NCBI GenBank assembly: GCA_052390035.1
Contig: JBQTHI010000080.1
Coordinates: 1-39,657, forward strand
DNA length: 39,657 nucleotides
Origin: JBQTHI01 sp052390035
Lineage (GTDB): Bacteria > Actinomycetota > Acidimicrobiia > Spongiisociales > ZC4RG35
Direction: 5' to 3'
Each line of letters opens with the position of its first letter. The first letter of the stretch is position 1. The translations under genes were made by a program, and so were the position numbers. This document shows, one piece after another, positions 29,700-37,305 of the stretch. The notes beneath the pieces were generated by a model. It searched no databases. It saw only the letters and a program-made list of their open reading frames with translations, and had not been told where the DNA came from.

Positions 29700-30464
29700 A
29701 TGGTGCGCGAGAGAATCAAAGCAAAGGTGGCGGAACTCAACCAGCGACTGGCCGGTTCGCAGGTTGTCGAGTCGATCCTTCGCCCTGGTTCACCTTTCAA
29801 GAAGGGATACGCCGACAGCCCTCGCAACCGCTCGTACGTGATCATGAACAACGTCCTGTACCACCTCCATCCGGTCAAGGTCAAGCGGCACGGAGTCAAA
29901 CTCTCTTACACCCTTTGCCTCGGCGGTCTCTCCTTCTTTCTGTTCATTCTGCTCACCATCACCGGCATTTTTCTCATGTTTTATTACACCCCCACCGGCC
30001 AGCAGGCTTACGCCGACGTGCAGGCGTTGTCCACCTCGGTGGCATTCGGATCGTTGACCCGCAACCTTCACCGATGGGGTGCTCACTTCATGGTGTTGAC
30101 GGTGTTCCTTCACATGAGCCGGGTCTTCTACCACGGCGCCTACAAGCCGCCGCGCGAATTCAACTGGGTAGTGGGCGTCATCCTGCTGCTCCTCACCCTG
30201 CTCCTTTCTTTCTCCGGTTATCTGCTTCCCTGGGATCAGCTGGCGCTTTGGGCGGTGACCGTCGGGACCAACATGGCCGGGTTCGTCCCGGTCATGGGCG
30301 ACCAGGTCAAGTTCCTCTTGCTGGCCGGGGTCGAAGTCTCGGCCGCCACTCTGCTCCGTTTCTATGTTCTCCACGTTCTTTTCTTCCCGTTTGTCATCGT
30401 GATCTTCATGGCTGTCCACTTCTGGAGAGTTCGAAAGGATGGCGGGATATCAGGACCCCTATGA
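29700..30464 (+). CDS. Cytochrome b6-like subunit (N-terminal four-helix cytochrome b)
   Basis: A 254-residue four-helix cytochrome b equal to the N-terminal half of bc1 cytochrome b, as in b6f and Firmicute bc complexes. Haem ligands are H124 and H138 (RNLHRWGAH, then FLHMSRVF) and H225 and H240 (RFYVLHVLFFP, then VHFWRVRKDGG); the 15-residue step of the second pair is b6f-like. It ends GGISGPL, like PetB. Cys73 in YTLCLGGLSFF aligns with the PetB Cys that covalently holds haem ci/cn. The Qo-side loop has SGYLLPWDQLALWAVTVGTN. GGGAGG at 29693-29698 is better spaced for GTG 29703 than for ATG 29700. It oxidises quinol together with the Rieske protein. Confidence 0.93.
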   Translation: MVRERIKAKVAELNQRLAGSQVVESILRPGSPFKKGYADSPRNRSYVIMNNVLYHLHPVKVKRHGVKLSYTLCLGGLSFFLFILLTITGIFLMFYYTPTGQQAYADVQALSTSVAFGSLTRNLHRWGAHFMVLTVFLHMSRVFYHGAYKPPREFNWVVGVILLLLTLLLSFSGYLLPWDQLALWAVTVGTNMAGFVPVMGDQVKFLLLAGVEVSAATLLRFYVLHVLFFPFVIVIFMAVHFWRVRKDGGISGPL

Positions 30465-30500
30465 CTTCACTCACGCAAGGTCGTAACAGAGGACCGGTCG

Positions 30501-31406
30501 ATGGCTGAAATACCAGAAAGCCTCTTAAGACGGTCGGCCGAGGCCAAAGCCAAGGCCCTCGGACTGCCGGTGGAACAGGTGTTGGCCGAGATGAAGGGGG
30601 AGGCGGTCCCGGCTGCGTCGTCGCCGGAGCCGGCGGAAATTCCACCCGCCCCCTCGGCAGAGGCGGGACCCGCGGTGCCGGAGATGGCCGCCGAGGACCG
30701 GGTCGGGGACGAGGCGGAGTCCGTTGGAGAGTCTCCGCCAGCGGATGCAGTGCCGAGCGTTGCCACCGCCGTTGCCGAGCCGGTGCCTCCGTCCCCGCCG
30801 CCGGGTAATGGTTCCGGCAACGGCAAGCGGGCCACGTTGGTCCAACCTCGCCCGGTGCTGCCGCCGGCAGGCACCCCCGAGGGGGTGCGGACCCAAAGGC
30901 TGCTCACCGTTGTCAAAGCCAGAGCCATTCAACAGGTTAAGGCTGAGCCGACCGACAAGGTGAACACCTGGCCTCATCTGATGGTGGCGGAGTTCACGGC
31001 GCTTTTGGCGGTGACCGGTGTTCTCCTGATCCTCTCCATCATCCTCCAAGCGCCACTGCTCGATCCTGCCAATTTCAACGCCACCCCCAATCCCTCCAAG
31101 GCTCCGTGGTATTTCCTCGGGCTCCAGGAGCTGCTGTCATATTTCGATCCGCAGATCGCCGGGGTGACGGTGCCGACCATTGTTGGCCTGATCGGCTTCA
31201 TGATGATCCCCTACGTCGATCGCAACCCATCGACCCGACCGTCGGATCGTAAATTCGCCATCATGCTCTACACCCTGTTCATGGCGGGATCGGCCACCCT
31301 CACCATGTTTGGGGTGTTGTTCCGGGGTCGCGGATTCAATTTCGCCTATCCCTGGGAGGACGGGATCTTCTTCGATGACATCAAAGACTGGGTCTTCTTC
31401 GAATGA
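30501..31406 (+). CDS. Cytochrome b C-terminal (subunit IV-like) protein with N-terminal helical module
   Basis: A 301-residue protein. The C-terminal part (about 155-301) matches subunit IV / the C-terminal half of cytochrome b, with three helices and the conserved NPSKAPWYFLGLQELLSYFD stretch (the b6f PEWYF region appears as APWYF). The N-terminus carries the helical module IPESLLRRSAEAKAKALG, then VEQVLAEMKG (residues 4-33), joined by a long Pro/Ala/Glu-rich linker (34-130) and an amphipathic segment. The same module starts both cytochromes of the divergent operon, a strong hint of one shared assembly. The N-terminus is cytoplasmic by analogy with subunit IV. The stop overlaps the Rieske start by ATGA. 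Confidence 0.92.
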   Translation: MAEIPESLLRRSAEAKAKALGLPVEQVLAEMKGEAVPAASSPEPAEIPPAPSAEAGPAVPEMAAEDRVGDEAESVGESPPADAVPSVATAVAEPVPPSPPPGNGSGNGKRATLVQPRPVLPPAGTPEGVRTQRLLTVVKARAIQQVKAEPTDKVNTWPHLMVAEFTALLAVTGVLLILSIILQAPLLDPANFNATPNPSKAPWYFLGLQELLSYFDPQIAGVTVPTIVGLIGFMMIPYVDRNPSTRPSDRKFAIMLYTLFMAGSATLTMFGVLFRGRGFNFAYPWEDGIFFDDIKDWVFFE

Positions 31407-32290
31407 GCGCACAAACTCTGCTACTGGTGGGCGTGGCGGCGGTGGCGCTGTTGGCCGCCTTCGGAGCGTTCGTGATCGCCTGGCGCAGGTCGACCGGTGA
31501 AACCAGTTGGCGATCGGCTATTTCCTCCGAGACGCGCCGCGCCGACAAGCCGCGACGGGTGGTGGTGTCCCCCGCCCCGGTACGCCCCCCCACCAGCCCG
31601 CCGGCCGATGGGGGGATCGTCGAGGGGGCGGAGCTCCCCGAGGCCCACCCCGACGCGACGGCCGTAGTCACTGTCGCCCATGAGCAACGTGTGGTGGAGG
31701 TGGCGCCCGAGGAGGCAGGGGTCAGCCGCCGGCAGTTCTTCAACCGGGCCATCTCCGCCACCTTTGGGTCTTTCCTTGCGATCCTTTCGGTGGAGTTGCT
31801 GGCCTTCATGTGGCCCAAACTCAAAGGCGGTTTCGGGGCAAGCATCGACGCCGGCACCGTCGCCGACCTGCTGGCAGCCACCCGCACGCCTACCGGCGGT
31901 GTGATCCCGGCATTTATCCCCGAGGCGAGGGCATATGTCGTGCCGGTCGACGAGGCCAACTTGTCCGAACAGTTCGAGGGTAAGGGCGTGGCCGTCGGCG
32001 GGCTGATGGCTCTCTATCAGCGGTGCGTGCATCTCGGATGCCGGGTTCCGTGGTGTGTGACTTCCCAGGGTTTCGAATGTCCTTGCCACGGGTCGAAGTA
32101 CGACGCCATCGGAGAATATTTCGCCGGACCCGCACCCCGTAACCTCGACCGTTTCCAGGTGGAGTTGACCGAAGCCAACACCCTGATCATCCACACCGGT
32201 TCGATCATCCAGACCCCGCGGGCGCCGGTCCGATCTGTTCCCTACCCCCAGGGCCCATCGTGCATCGGGGCCGTGGCGGTTGAGGAATGA
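31403..32290 (+). CDS. Rieske [2Fe-2S] protein
   Basis: A 295-residue Rieske protein of the quinol:cytochrome c oxidoreductase. There are two membrane segments: an N-terminal helix (about 5-27) and a second one (about 118-138) preceded by the twin-arginine-type motif SRRQFFNRA (108-116), separated by a Pro-rich cytoplasmic stretch. The cluster-binding boxes are intact: C208-x-H210-LGC (CVHLGC) and C226-PC-H229-GS (CPCHGSKYD), with C213 and C228 forming the usual disulfide. The Pro loop is visible as FAGPAPRNLDRF. The extra N-terminal helix resembles actinobacterial QcrA, though that protein has three. It overlaps both neighbours by 4 nt. Confidence 0.94.
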   Translation: MSAQTLLLVGVAAVALLAAFGAFVIAWRRSTGETSWRSAISSETRRADKPRRVVVSPAPVRPPTSPPADGGIVEGAELPEAHPDATAVVTVAHEQRVVEVAPEEAGVSRRQFFNRAISATFGSFLAILSVELLAFMWPKLKGGFGASIDAGTVADLLAATRTPTGGVIPAFIPEARAYVVPVDEANLSEQFEGKGVAVGGLMALYQRCVHLGCRVPWCVTSQGFECPCHGSKYDAIGEYFAGPAPRNLDRFQVELTEANTLIIHTGSIIQTPRAPVRSVPYPQGPSCIGAVAVEE

Positions 32291-33981
32291 GTTCAAGCCT
32301 GGTCATCACTCTCGCCGTCATAGGCGGCGCGGCCTGGCTCGCCTTTCTAGGCGTGTCGGCACTCCGTGCCCGTCGCCGGGAGGAGGTGGCGCCCAACCAG
32401 GCGCCGGGACGTACCGATGAAGAACTGGAAACGCGACGCCTCGAGCGCGTGCAGCAGTGGGCGGTGCTAACCGCCGGATTTCTGGCGGTGGGGCTCCCCC
32501 TCTACTACCTCGGCGAAGCACAACGGCAGGAGGGTTTCACCGAACAATTCGCCGAAGAGTCGATCGTCCGGGGGGAACATCTCGTCACAGAGTTCGGCTG
32601 CTTCAACTGTCACGGGCCGGGCGGCTCGGGTGGCTCGGCCAGTTACATCGAAAAACGAACCGGAGTGGCCACGCTGTGGGCCGCCCCTTCCTTGGACGAC
32701 ATCATGTACCGGTACGAACCGGACGAGGTCAACTTCTGGATCACCTACGGCCGGCCCAACACGCCCATGCCCGCCTGGGGGCTCGCAGGTGGGGGGGCGA
32801 TGAACGAGCACCAGGTGGCCGACATCGTCAGCTATCTGCAGACCATTCAAATCAGCCAGGCCGACGCTCTCGCCAAGATCCAGGGGAAGGTCAACTCCGA
32901 ACTGCAGCGGTTGGAAGGAGCCGAGACAACCATGGCGGCGGCGATCGCCACCCAGGCCCAGCTGGTGGCGAGCATCAAGCGGGCGCCGGATCTCGCCGCG
33001 CCGGCATCCGCGCTCACCGAGACCATGGATGACGTGCTCGAAGGAGCTGATACCGGTATCGACACCGATGGCGACGAGCTCTCCGATACGGCCGAAGCCC
33101 GCCTCAACGAGCTCAGCGCCGAATTGGTGGCGCTTTTCGCTTTGCCGGGGGTCGACTCACTCACACTCGACCCGGCCAACTCTCAATCGAGCGGGCGACC
33201 CGACCGGGAGGCCGCAGAGGCGATCGTCAGCGCTATGACCGGATTGGTCGAGCAGTATCCGGTGCTGGCCGGCCACCTGGCGTCTCTCGAGGCGGCACTG
33301 GCCGAAACCGGCGAAGATCAGGATGATGACGGCTTGACGGATCGCGCTGAGACGGTCGTCTCCGCCACGATCGATCAGGCGATCGCCGCGGTCAGGCCGC
33401 AGGGGTTGACCGTCCTCGCCCTCGACCCGGCCAACCCCGAAACCAGCGGCGAGCCCGACCTAATCGTCGCCGAACGGGGAGTCTCGGCCAACGAGGGTGT
33501 TTCCCTCCAATTGACCGTGACCCGCGACAACCAGGGTCGGCTGCTTCCTGCCGCCGAGGCGGCACTATCCGCCTTGCAGGCGGCTGGGCAAGAGGCCGAC
33601 TGGCACATCGACATCCAAGGGGTGGCCGATCGGGCCTTCGGGGGCGACTTTGAAGCCGCCAGCCGGGCCGTAGGCTTGTTCAACGGGCATTGCGCCCGCT
33701 GTCACACCTCCGGATGGTCGGCCGGGCTCTCCTTTACCCAGGTGGCAGGCTCGGGGAGTCTGGGGCCGGCTCTCTGGGAAGGACGCCCCAAGGTCCAGTT
33801 CCTCACCGAAGGCGACCTCATCAAATTCATCACCGAAGGCTCAGAGGCACCGGTGGCATATGGAGTCAACGGCATCGGCACCGGACGGATGCCGGCGTTC
33901 GGAATGATTCTGTCGGCGGAGGACATCGAGTTGATCGCCACCTACCTCCGTTCGGGGGACCTCACTGGGACCGGGAGCTGA
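32287..33981 (+). CDS. Dihaem cytochrome c with duplicated calcium-loop-like repeats
   Basis: A 564-residue membrane protein. Two N-terminal hydrophobic segments (about 4-24 and 58-76) precede a first cytochrome c domain (C105-FN-C108-H109; likely Met161 in NTPMPAWG). A long insert (about 190-450) follows, then a second domain (C469-AR-C472-H473; likely Met535 in GTGRMPAFGM). The insert contains a clear duplication about 88 residues apart: DTDGDELSDTAE (259-270) ... LDPANSQSSGRPD and DQDDDGLTDRAE (344-355) ... LDPANPETSGEPD. The acidic loops look like thrombospondin type 3 / EF-hand calcium loops. By position it corresponds to the dihaem QcrC-type subunit that accepts electrons from the Rieske protein. 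Confidence 0.9.
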   Translation: MSSSLVITLAVIGGAAWLAFLGVSALRARRREEVAPNQAPGRTDEELETRRLERVQQWAVLTAGFLAVGLPLYYLGEAQRQEGFTEQFAEESIVRGEHLVTEFGCFNCHGPGGSGGSASYIEKRTGVATLWAAPSLDDIMYRYEPDEVNFWITYGRPNTPMPAWGLAGGGAMNEHQVADIVSYLQTIQISQADALAKIQGKVNSELQRLEGAETTMAAAIATQAQLVASIKRAPDLAAPASALTETMDDVLEGADTGIDTDGDELSDTAEARLNELSAELVALFALPGVDSLTLDPANSQSSGRPDREAAEAIVSAMTGLVEQYPVLAGHLASLEAALAETGEDQDDDGLTDRAETVVSATIDQAIAAVRPQGLTVLALDPANPETSGEPDLIVAERGVSANEGVSLQLTVTRDNQGRLLPAAEAALSALQAAGQEADWHIDIQGVADRAFGGDFEAASRAVGLFNGHCARCHTSGWSAGLSFTQVAGSGSLGPALWEGRPKVQFLTEGDLIKFITEGSEAPVAYGVNGIGTGRMPAFGMILSAEDIELIATYLRSGDLTGTGS

Positions 33982-33984
33982 ACT

Positions 33985-34341
33985 ATGCGTGAGTTCTTCC
34001 GCGAGCTGCTGTCGGCGAATCTCTTCGTCACCGGCATCCTTCTCACTCTGGCCGCCGTAGCCATCTTCTATGGCACGATCTACCTGCTGCTCTACACCAA
34101 CAACGGTAAGCGGCTCGCCCTTCTTCTTACCGGGGCCGGCATCTTCGGCTGGTTTTCTATCTCTTCGATGCTGTTTGTGGTGTACGCCCCTCGAGGGCCC
34201 CGGCCAGCCGACATCGAAGGCCTCAACGCCTTTGAGGTGCGGATCATCCCGATCACGTTCCTCGTGGTCTCGTTGGCGATCTTCATCGGGTTTTTGGTCG
34301 CCCTCAAACAGTACGAAGAGCTCCAAGAGGGAACCACCTAA
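33985..34341 (+). CDS. Small three-helix membrane protein ending the cytochrome operon
   Basis: A 118-residue hydrophobic protein with three likely transmembrane helices (about 13-37, 44-67 and 88-108), separated by NNGKR and a polar loop (APRGPRPADIEGLNAFEVR), and a cytoplasmic tail KQYEELQEGTT. Family not recognised. It starts 3 nt after the dihaem cytochrome stop and is the last gene of the plus-strand operon, so it is probably an accessory or assembly subunit. The following 72 bp before rex contain no obvious hairpin with a T-run. Confidence 0.82.
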   Translation: MREFFRELLSANLFVTGILLTLAAVAIFYGTIYLLLYTNNGKRLALLLTGAGIFGWFSISSMLFVVYAPRGPRPADIEGLNAFEVRIIPITFLVVSLAIFIGFLVALKQYEELQEGTT

Positions 34342-34413
34342 CCCCACTCCGATCAAATCCTCGAGGAAATCGGCTTACGTGATTTGGGCAGGCGTGGTCG
34401 CAGTCGGATCTGT

Positions 34414-35031
34414 TCACGCCCTCTGGTGACGGCGATAGAAGCTGAGTATCTGCAGTTCGGCCGAGAGGTCGACGTTGCGCACCTCGACTACGGTCGGTGG
34501 ACGCAGCACCGCCGGGGCGAAATTGAGGATCGATTTCACTCCGGCCGACGAGAGCCGCTCGAGAACGTCGGAGGCGGCCTCCGCCGGAGTGGCGATGATG
34601 GCGATGTCGAACTGGCCGCCGTGGGCGTCTTCGTCCAATTGGTCGAGGTGGCGGATCGTATGTCCGTGTGCCGTCTGGCCGACCTTGTCGTAGTCGACGT
34701 CGTACAGGCCCGCGATCTTGAAGCCACGGTCCTCGAAACCGGCATAGCCGGCGAGGGCCTGGCCGAGGTTTCCGGCGCCGATAATGGCCACCCCGACGGG
34801 ATCGAGAAGACCGAGTTCGCGCAAAATCGCCACCCGGAGATGGTCGCTCTCGTAGCCGACACCGCGAGTCCCGTGATTTCCCAAGTAGGAGAGATCGCGC
34901 CGGACCTGAGCGGCGTTACCTCCTACCGCGGCGGCGATTTCCTCAGACGAGACAGTTGCTTGCGTCAACTCCTCCAGGCCCTGGAGATACCGGGCCAGCC
35001 TCGCCACCGTCGCCCGTGGGATCTTTCTCAC
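34414..35031 (-). CDS. rex: Redox-sensing transcriptional repressor Rex
   Basis: A 206-residue Rex protein that represses respiratory and fermentative genes until NADH binds. The N-terminal winged helix includes IPRATVARLARYLQGLEEL and SSEEIAAAVGGNAAQVRRDL with the family's YLGNHGTRGVGY. The Rossmann domain has VAIIGAGNLGQALAGY and GLYDVDYDKVG. The C-terminal domain-swapped helix is present (LSAELQILSFYRR). GTG 35031 (then RKIPRATVARL) matches family starts; an ATG at 35100 would add 23 residues. It lies convergent to the cytochrome operon and near nuoABCD, which fits a role in controlling respiration. No sequence close to the Rex consensus was found in the flanking gaps. Confidence 0.93.
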   Translation of the reverse strand: MRKIPRATVARLARYLQGLEELTQATVSSEEIAAAVGGNAAQVRRDLSYLGNHGTRGVGYESDHLRVAILRELGLLDPVGVAIIGAGNLGQALAGYAGFEDRGFKIAGLYDVDYDKVGQTAHGHTIRHLDQLDEDAHGGQFDIAIIATPAEAASDVLERLSSAGVKSILNFAPAVLRPPTVVEVRNVDLSAELQILSFYRRHQRA

Positions 35032-35129
35032 GATCGGGAACCTTAGGTCGGCAGGAAAGACCCACCGCCAACCGATGGGCGAAGCCCGGTCGGAGGGGAG
35101 CATGGCGAGGCTCGGTAACCTCACTTCGG

Positions 35130-36368
35130 ATGTCCGATCACTCGATCCTGGTGGTTGGCGGTGGACCCGCCGGGTCCGCCGCGGCATATTGGCTCGCCCG
35201 CGACGGCCATGAGGTGTCGCTGGTGGAGAAGAAGGAGTATCCCCGCGACAAGACCTGCGGAGACGGGCTCACCCCGCGTGGCATCTACTGGTTGGAGCGG
35301 ATGGGCTTCGACTTCGACGTGCCCGAGTTACATCGGATCACCGGGTTGCGTTCGTACGCCGGCAACGAACTGTCCCTTGAAATGTCCTGGCCACCACACA
35401 CCCGTTACCCGGACTGGGGCGGGGTGATTCGCCGGCGCGACCTGGACATGCAGGTAGCAGCGTTGGCCCGAAAACAAGGCGCCGAAGTATTGGAGAAGAC
35501 GGAGGCCCAGCCAGTGATCGAAGACGGTCGGCTGTCGGCGGTCGACCTGGTAAGCGGGGCTGAAACGCGAAGGGTGTCACCTTCGCTGGTCGTGATCGCC
35601 GACGGTTCGCTGAATACTTTCGGTCGAGCGCTGGGCACCGTTCGACGGAGGGATTACCCGATGGGTTTGGCGGCGCGGGGCTATTACTCCTCGCCGCGCT
35701 CGACCGATCCGTTCCTCGAGAGCCAGCTCGACCTACGTGACGAGACCGGTGCGACGATGCCCGGGTACGGATGGGTTTTCCCGCTTGGCGACGGAACTGT
35801 CAACGTCGGCGTGGGGCTCCTGTCGACCTCCCAACGGTGGAAACACGTCAACACCACGAAGATGATGGCCGACTACGTCCGGATGGCCCCCGATTATTGG
35901 GGTCTGTCGGACGTGTCGAAGCTCTCTCGGCCGGTCGGCGGGAAGCTAACAATGAGTTTTTCCAAGGCGCCCTTGATCGGGCCAAACTGGATAACGGTGG
36001 GCGACGCGGCGGGGGCCATCAACCCCTGGAACGGCGAAGGCATCAGTTACGCCTATGAGACCGGTGCAATGGCCGCCGGGATTGTCTCGGAGGCTGTCGT
36101 CTCCGGGGACCCAACCCGCCTGGAGGGCTACCCACGCCTGCTCGAGGAGGAGTTCGGGCTTTACTACAAGATGGCCCGAGTGTTCGTGAAGCTGATCGCC
36201 AATCCCTCGGTGATGCGGTCGCTGGCCCATGTCGGAATCCGGAACCGTCCGTTGATGGAATGGACCCTCAAGGTGATGTCGAACCTCCTCGACGAAGACG
36301 AAAAAGGCACCGGCGAACGCGCGTACAACATGCTGGCTGCCATGGTGCGGCCGTTGCCGGTGGCTTAG
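35130..36368 (+). CDS. Geranylgeranyl-reductase-family FAD-dependent oxidoreductase
   Basis: A 412-residue flavoprotein of the geranylgeranyl reductase family. Landmarks are the dinucleotide motif ILVVGGGPAGSAAAYWLARD at the N-terminus, EKKEYPRDKTCGDGLTPRG (family CGG/CGD region), a central GYGWVFPLGDGTVNVGVGLL and the FAD-binding GDAAGAINPWNGEGISYAYE. Such enzymes saturate isoprenoid chains; the position between rex and nuoA suggests menaquinone side-chain reduction (as for MenJ in mycobacteria), though lipid or other roles are possible. ATG 35130 is chosen because it immediately precedes the Rossmann motif. It is divergent from rex by 98 bp. Confidence 0.9.
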   Translation: MSDHSILVVGGGPAGSAAAYWLARDGHEVSLVEKKEYPRDKTCGDGLTPRGIYWLERMGFDFDVPELHRITGLRSYAGNELSLEMSWPPHTRYPDWGGVIRRRDLDMQVAALARKQGAEVLEKTEAQPVIEDGRLSAVDLVSGAETRRVSPSLVVIADGSLNTFGRALGTVRRRDYPMGLAARGYYSSPRSTDPFLESQLDLRDETGATMPGYGWVFPLGDGTVNVGVGLLSTSQRWKHVNTTKMMADYVRMAPDYWGLSDVSKLSRPVGGKLTMSFSKAPLIGPNWITVGDAAGAINPWNGEGISYAYETGAMAAGIVSEAVVSGDPTRLEGYPRLLEEEFGLYYKMARVFVKLIANPSVMRSLAHVGIRNRPLMEWTLKVMSNLLDEDEKGTGERAYNMLAAMVRPLPVA

Positions 36369-36374
36369 CGATCT

Positions 36375-36395
36375 GAAACCCTGCAGCCCGGTTTC
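36375..36395 (+). terminator. Small inverted repeat between the flavoprotein gene and nuoA
   Basis: GAAACC (36375-36380) and GGTTTC (36390-36395) form a 6-bp stem with a 9-nt loop, 7 nt after the flavoprotein stop and 38 nt before nuoA. It has no T-run, so it may be a weak terminator or an operator. Confidence 0.25.
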
Positions 36396-36433
36396 GGTAT
36401 GGCTGCCAACCGGACCTAAGCTCCCTTGCAGGC

Positions 36434-36841
36434 ATGCAACTGGTCGACTACCTGCCGATCGCCCTCATGTTCGTGCTGGCCGTCACCTTTGTCGGGGTCT
36501 CCTTGTTCGCCTCGAGCCTGTTCTCCCCGCGCAATCCCACCCCCGAGAAGCTGGCGCCCTATGAGTGCGGGATCCTTCCCGAGGTCGAGCCCATGCAGCG
36601 ATTTCCAGTGAGGTTCTACCTGGTGGCAATGTTGTTCGTCGTATTCGACGTCGAGATCATTTTCCTCTTCGCCTGGGCAACCATCTTTCCTCTGCTCGGC
36701 TGGTATGGGGTGGCGGCGGTCGGCATCTTCACCCTGTTTGTCCTCGAGACCCTGGCCTACGTCTGGAAACGCGGTGCCCTCGACTGGTACGAGCGGCGGC
36801 GCGGCCGATACCGGCCTCTTGAGGAGGAACGAGCCGCATGA
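36434..36841 (+). CDS. nuoA: NADH-quinone oxidoreductase subunit A
   Basis: A 135-residue membrane subunit of complex I with three helices. The hallmark loop YECGILPEVEPMQRFPVRFY and the acidic helix FVVFDVEIIFLFAWA, near the quinone cavity, are intact. The C-terminus is basic (YERRRGRYRPLEEERAA). ATG 36434 is 65 nt after the flavoprotein stop, so the nuo run may have its own promoter. It overlaps nuoB by ATGA. Confidence 0.96.
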   Translation: MQLVDYLPIALMFVLAVTFVGVSLFASSLFSPRNPTPEKLAPYECGILPEVEPMQRFPVRFYLVAMLFVVFDVEIIFLFAWATIFPLLGWYGVAAVGIFTLFVLETLAYVWKRGALDWYERRRGRYRPLEEERAA

Positions 36842-37305
36842 GCATTCGTCGCACCGCCCCCACCAACCTGCTCACCACCACCATCGACAAGGCGGCCCGC
36901 TGGGCTCAGAGCCGGTCGATGTTCCCCGCCACCTTCGGCCTCGCCTGTTGTGCAATCGAGATGATGGCCACCGGAGCTGCCCACTACGACCTGGCCCGTT
37001 TCGGGATGGAGGTGTTCCGCGCTTCGCCCCGGCAGGCTGATCTCATGATCGTTGCCGGGCGGGTGAGCCAGAAGATGGCCCCAGTGTTGCGCCAGGTTTA
37101 TGACCAGATGCCCGACCCGAAGTGGGTCATCTCGATGGGGGCGTGCGCCTCCACAGGCGGCATGTTCAACAACTACGCCTTGGTACAGGGTGTCGATCAG
37201 GTCGTGCCGGTTGACATTTATGTGCCCGGGTGCCCCCCGGGGCCACAGAGCCTCATGCATGGCATCCTCACCCTCCACGATCAGATCATGGCGGGGAAAG
37301 CATGA
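36838..37305 (+). CDS. nuoB: NADH-quinone oxidoreductase subunit B
   Basis: A 155-residue subunit carrying cluster N2, the last Fe-S centre before quinone in complex I. The ligands are in LACCAIEMM (tandem Cys), MGACASTGGMFNNYA and VPGCPPGPQSLMHG. The protein lacks the long C-terminal tail found in some actinobacterial NuoB. It overlaps nuoA and nuoC by 4 nt each. Confidence 0.97.
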   Translation: MSIRRTAPTNLLTTTIDKAARWAQSRSMFPATFGLACCAIEMMATGAAHYDLARFGMEVFRASPRQADLMIVAGRVSQKMAPVLRQVYDQMPDPKWVISMGACASTGGMFNNYALVQGVDQVVPVDIYVPGCPPGPQSLMHGILTLHDQIMAGKA

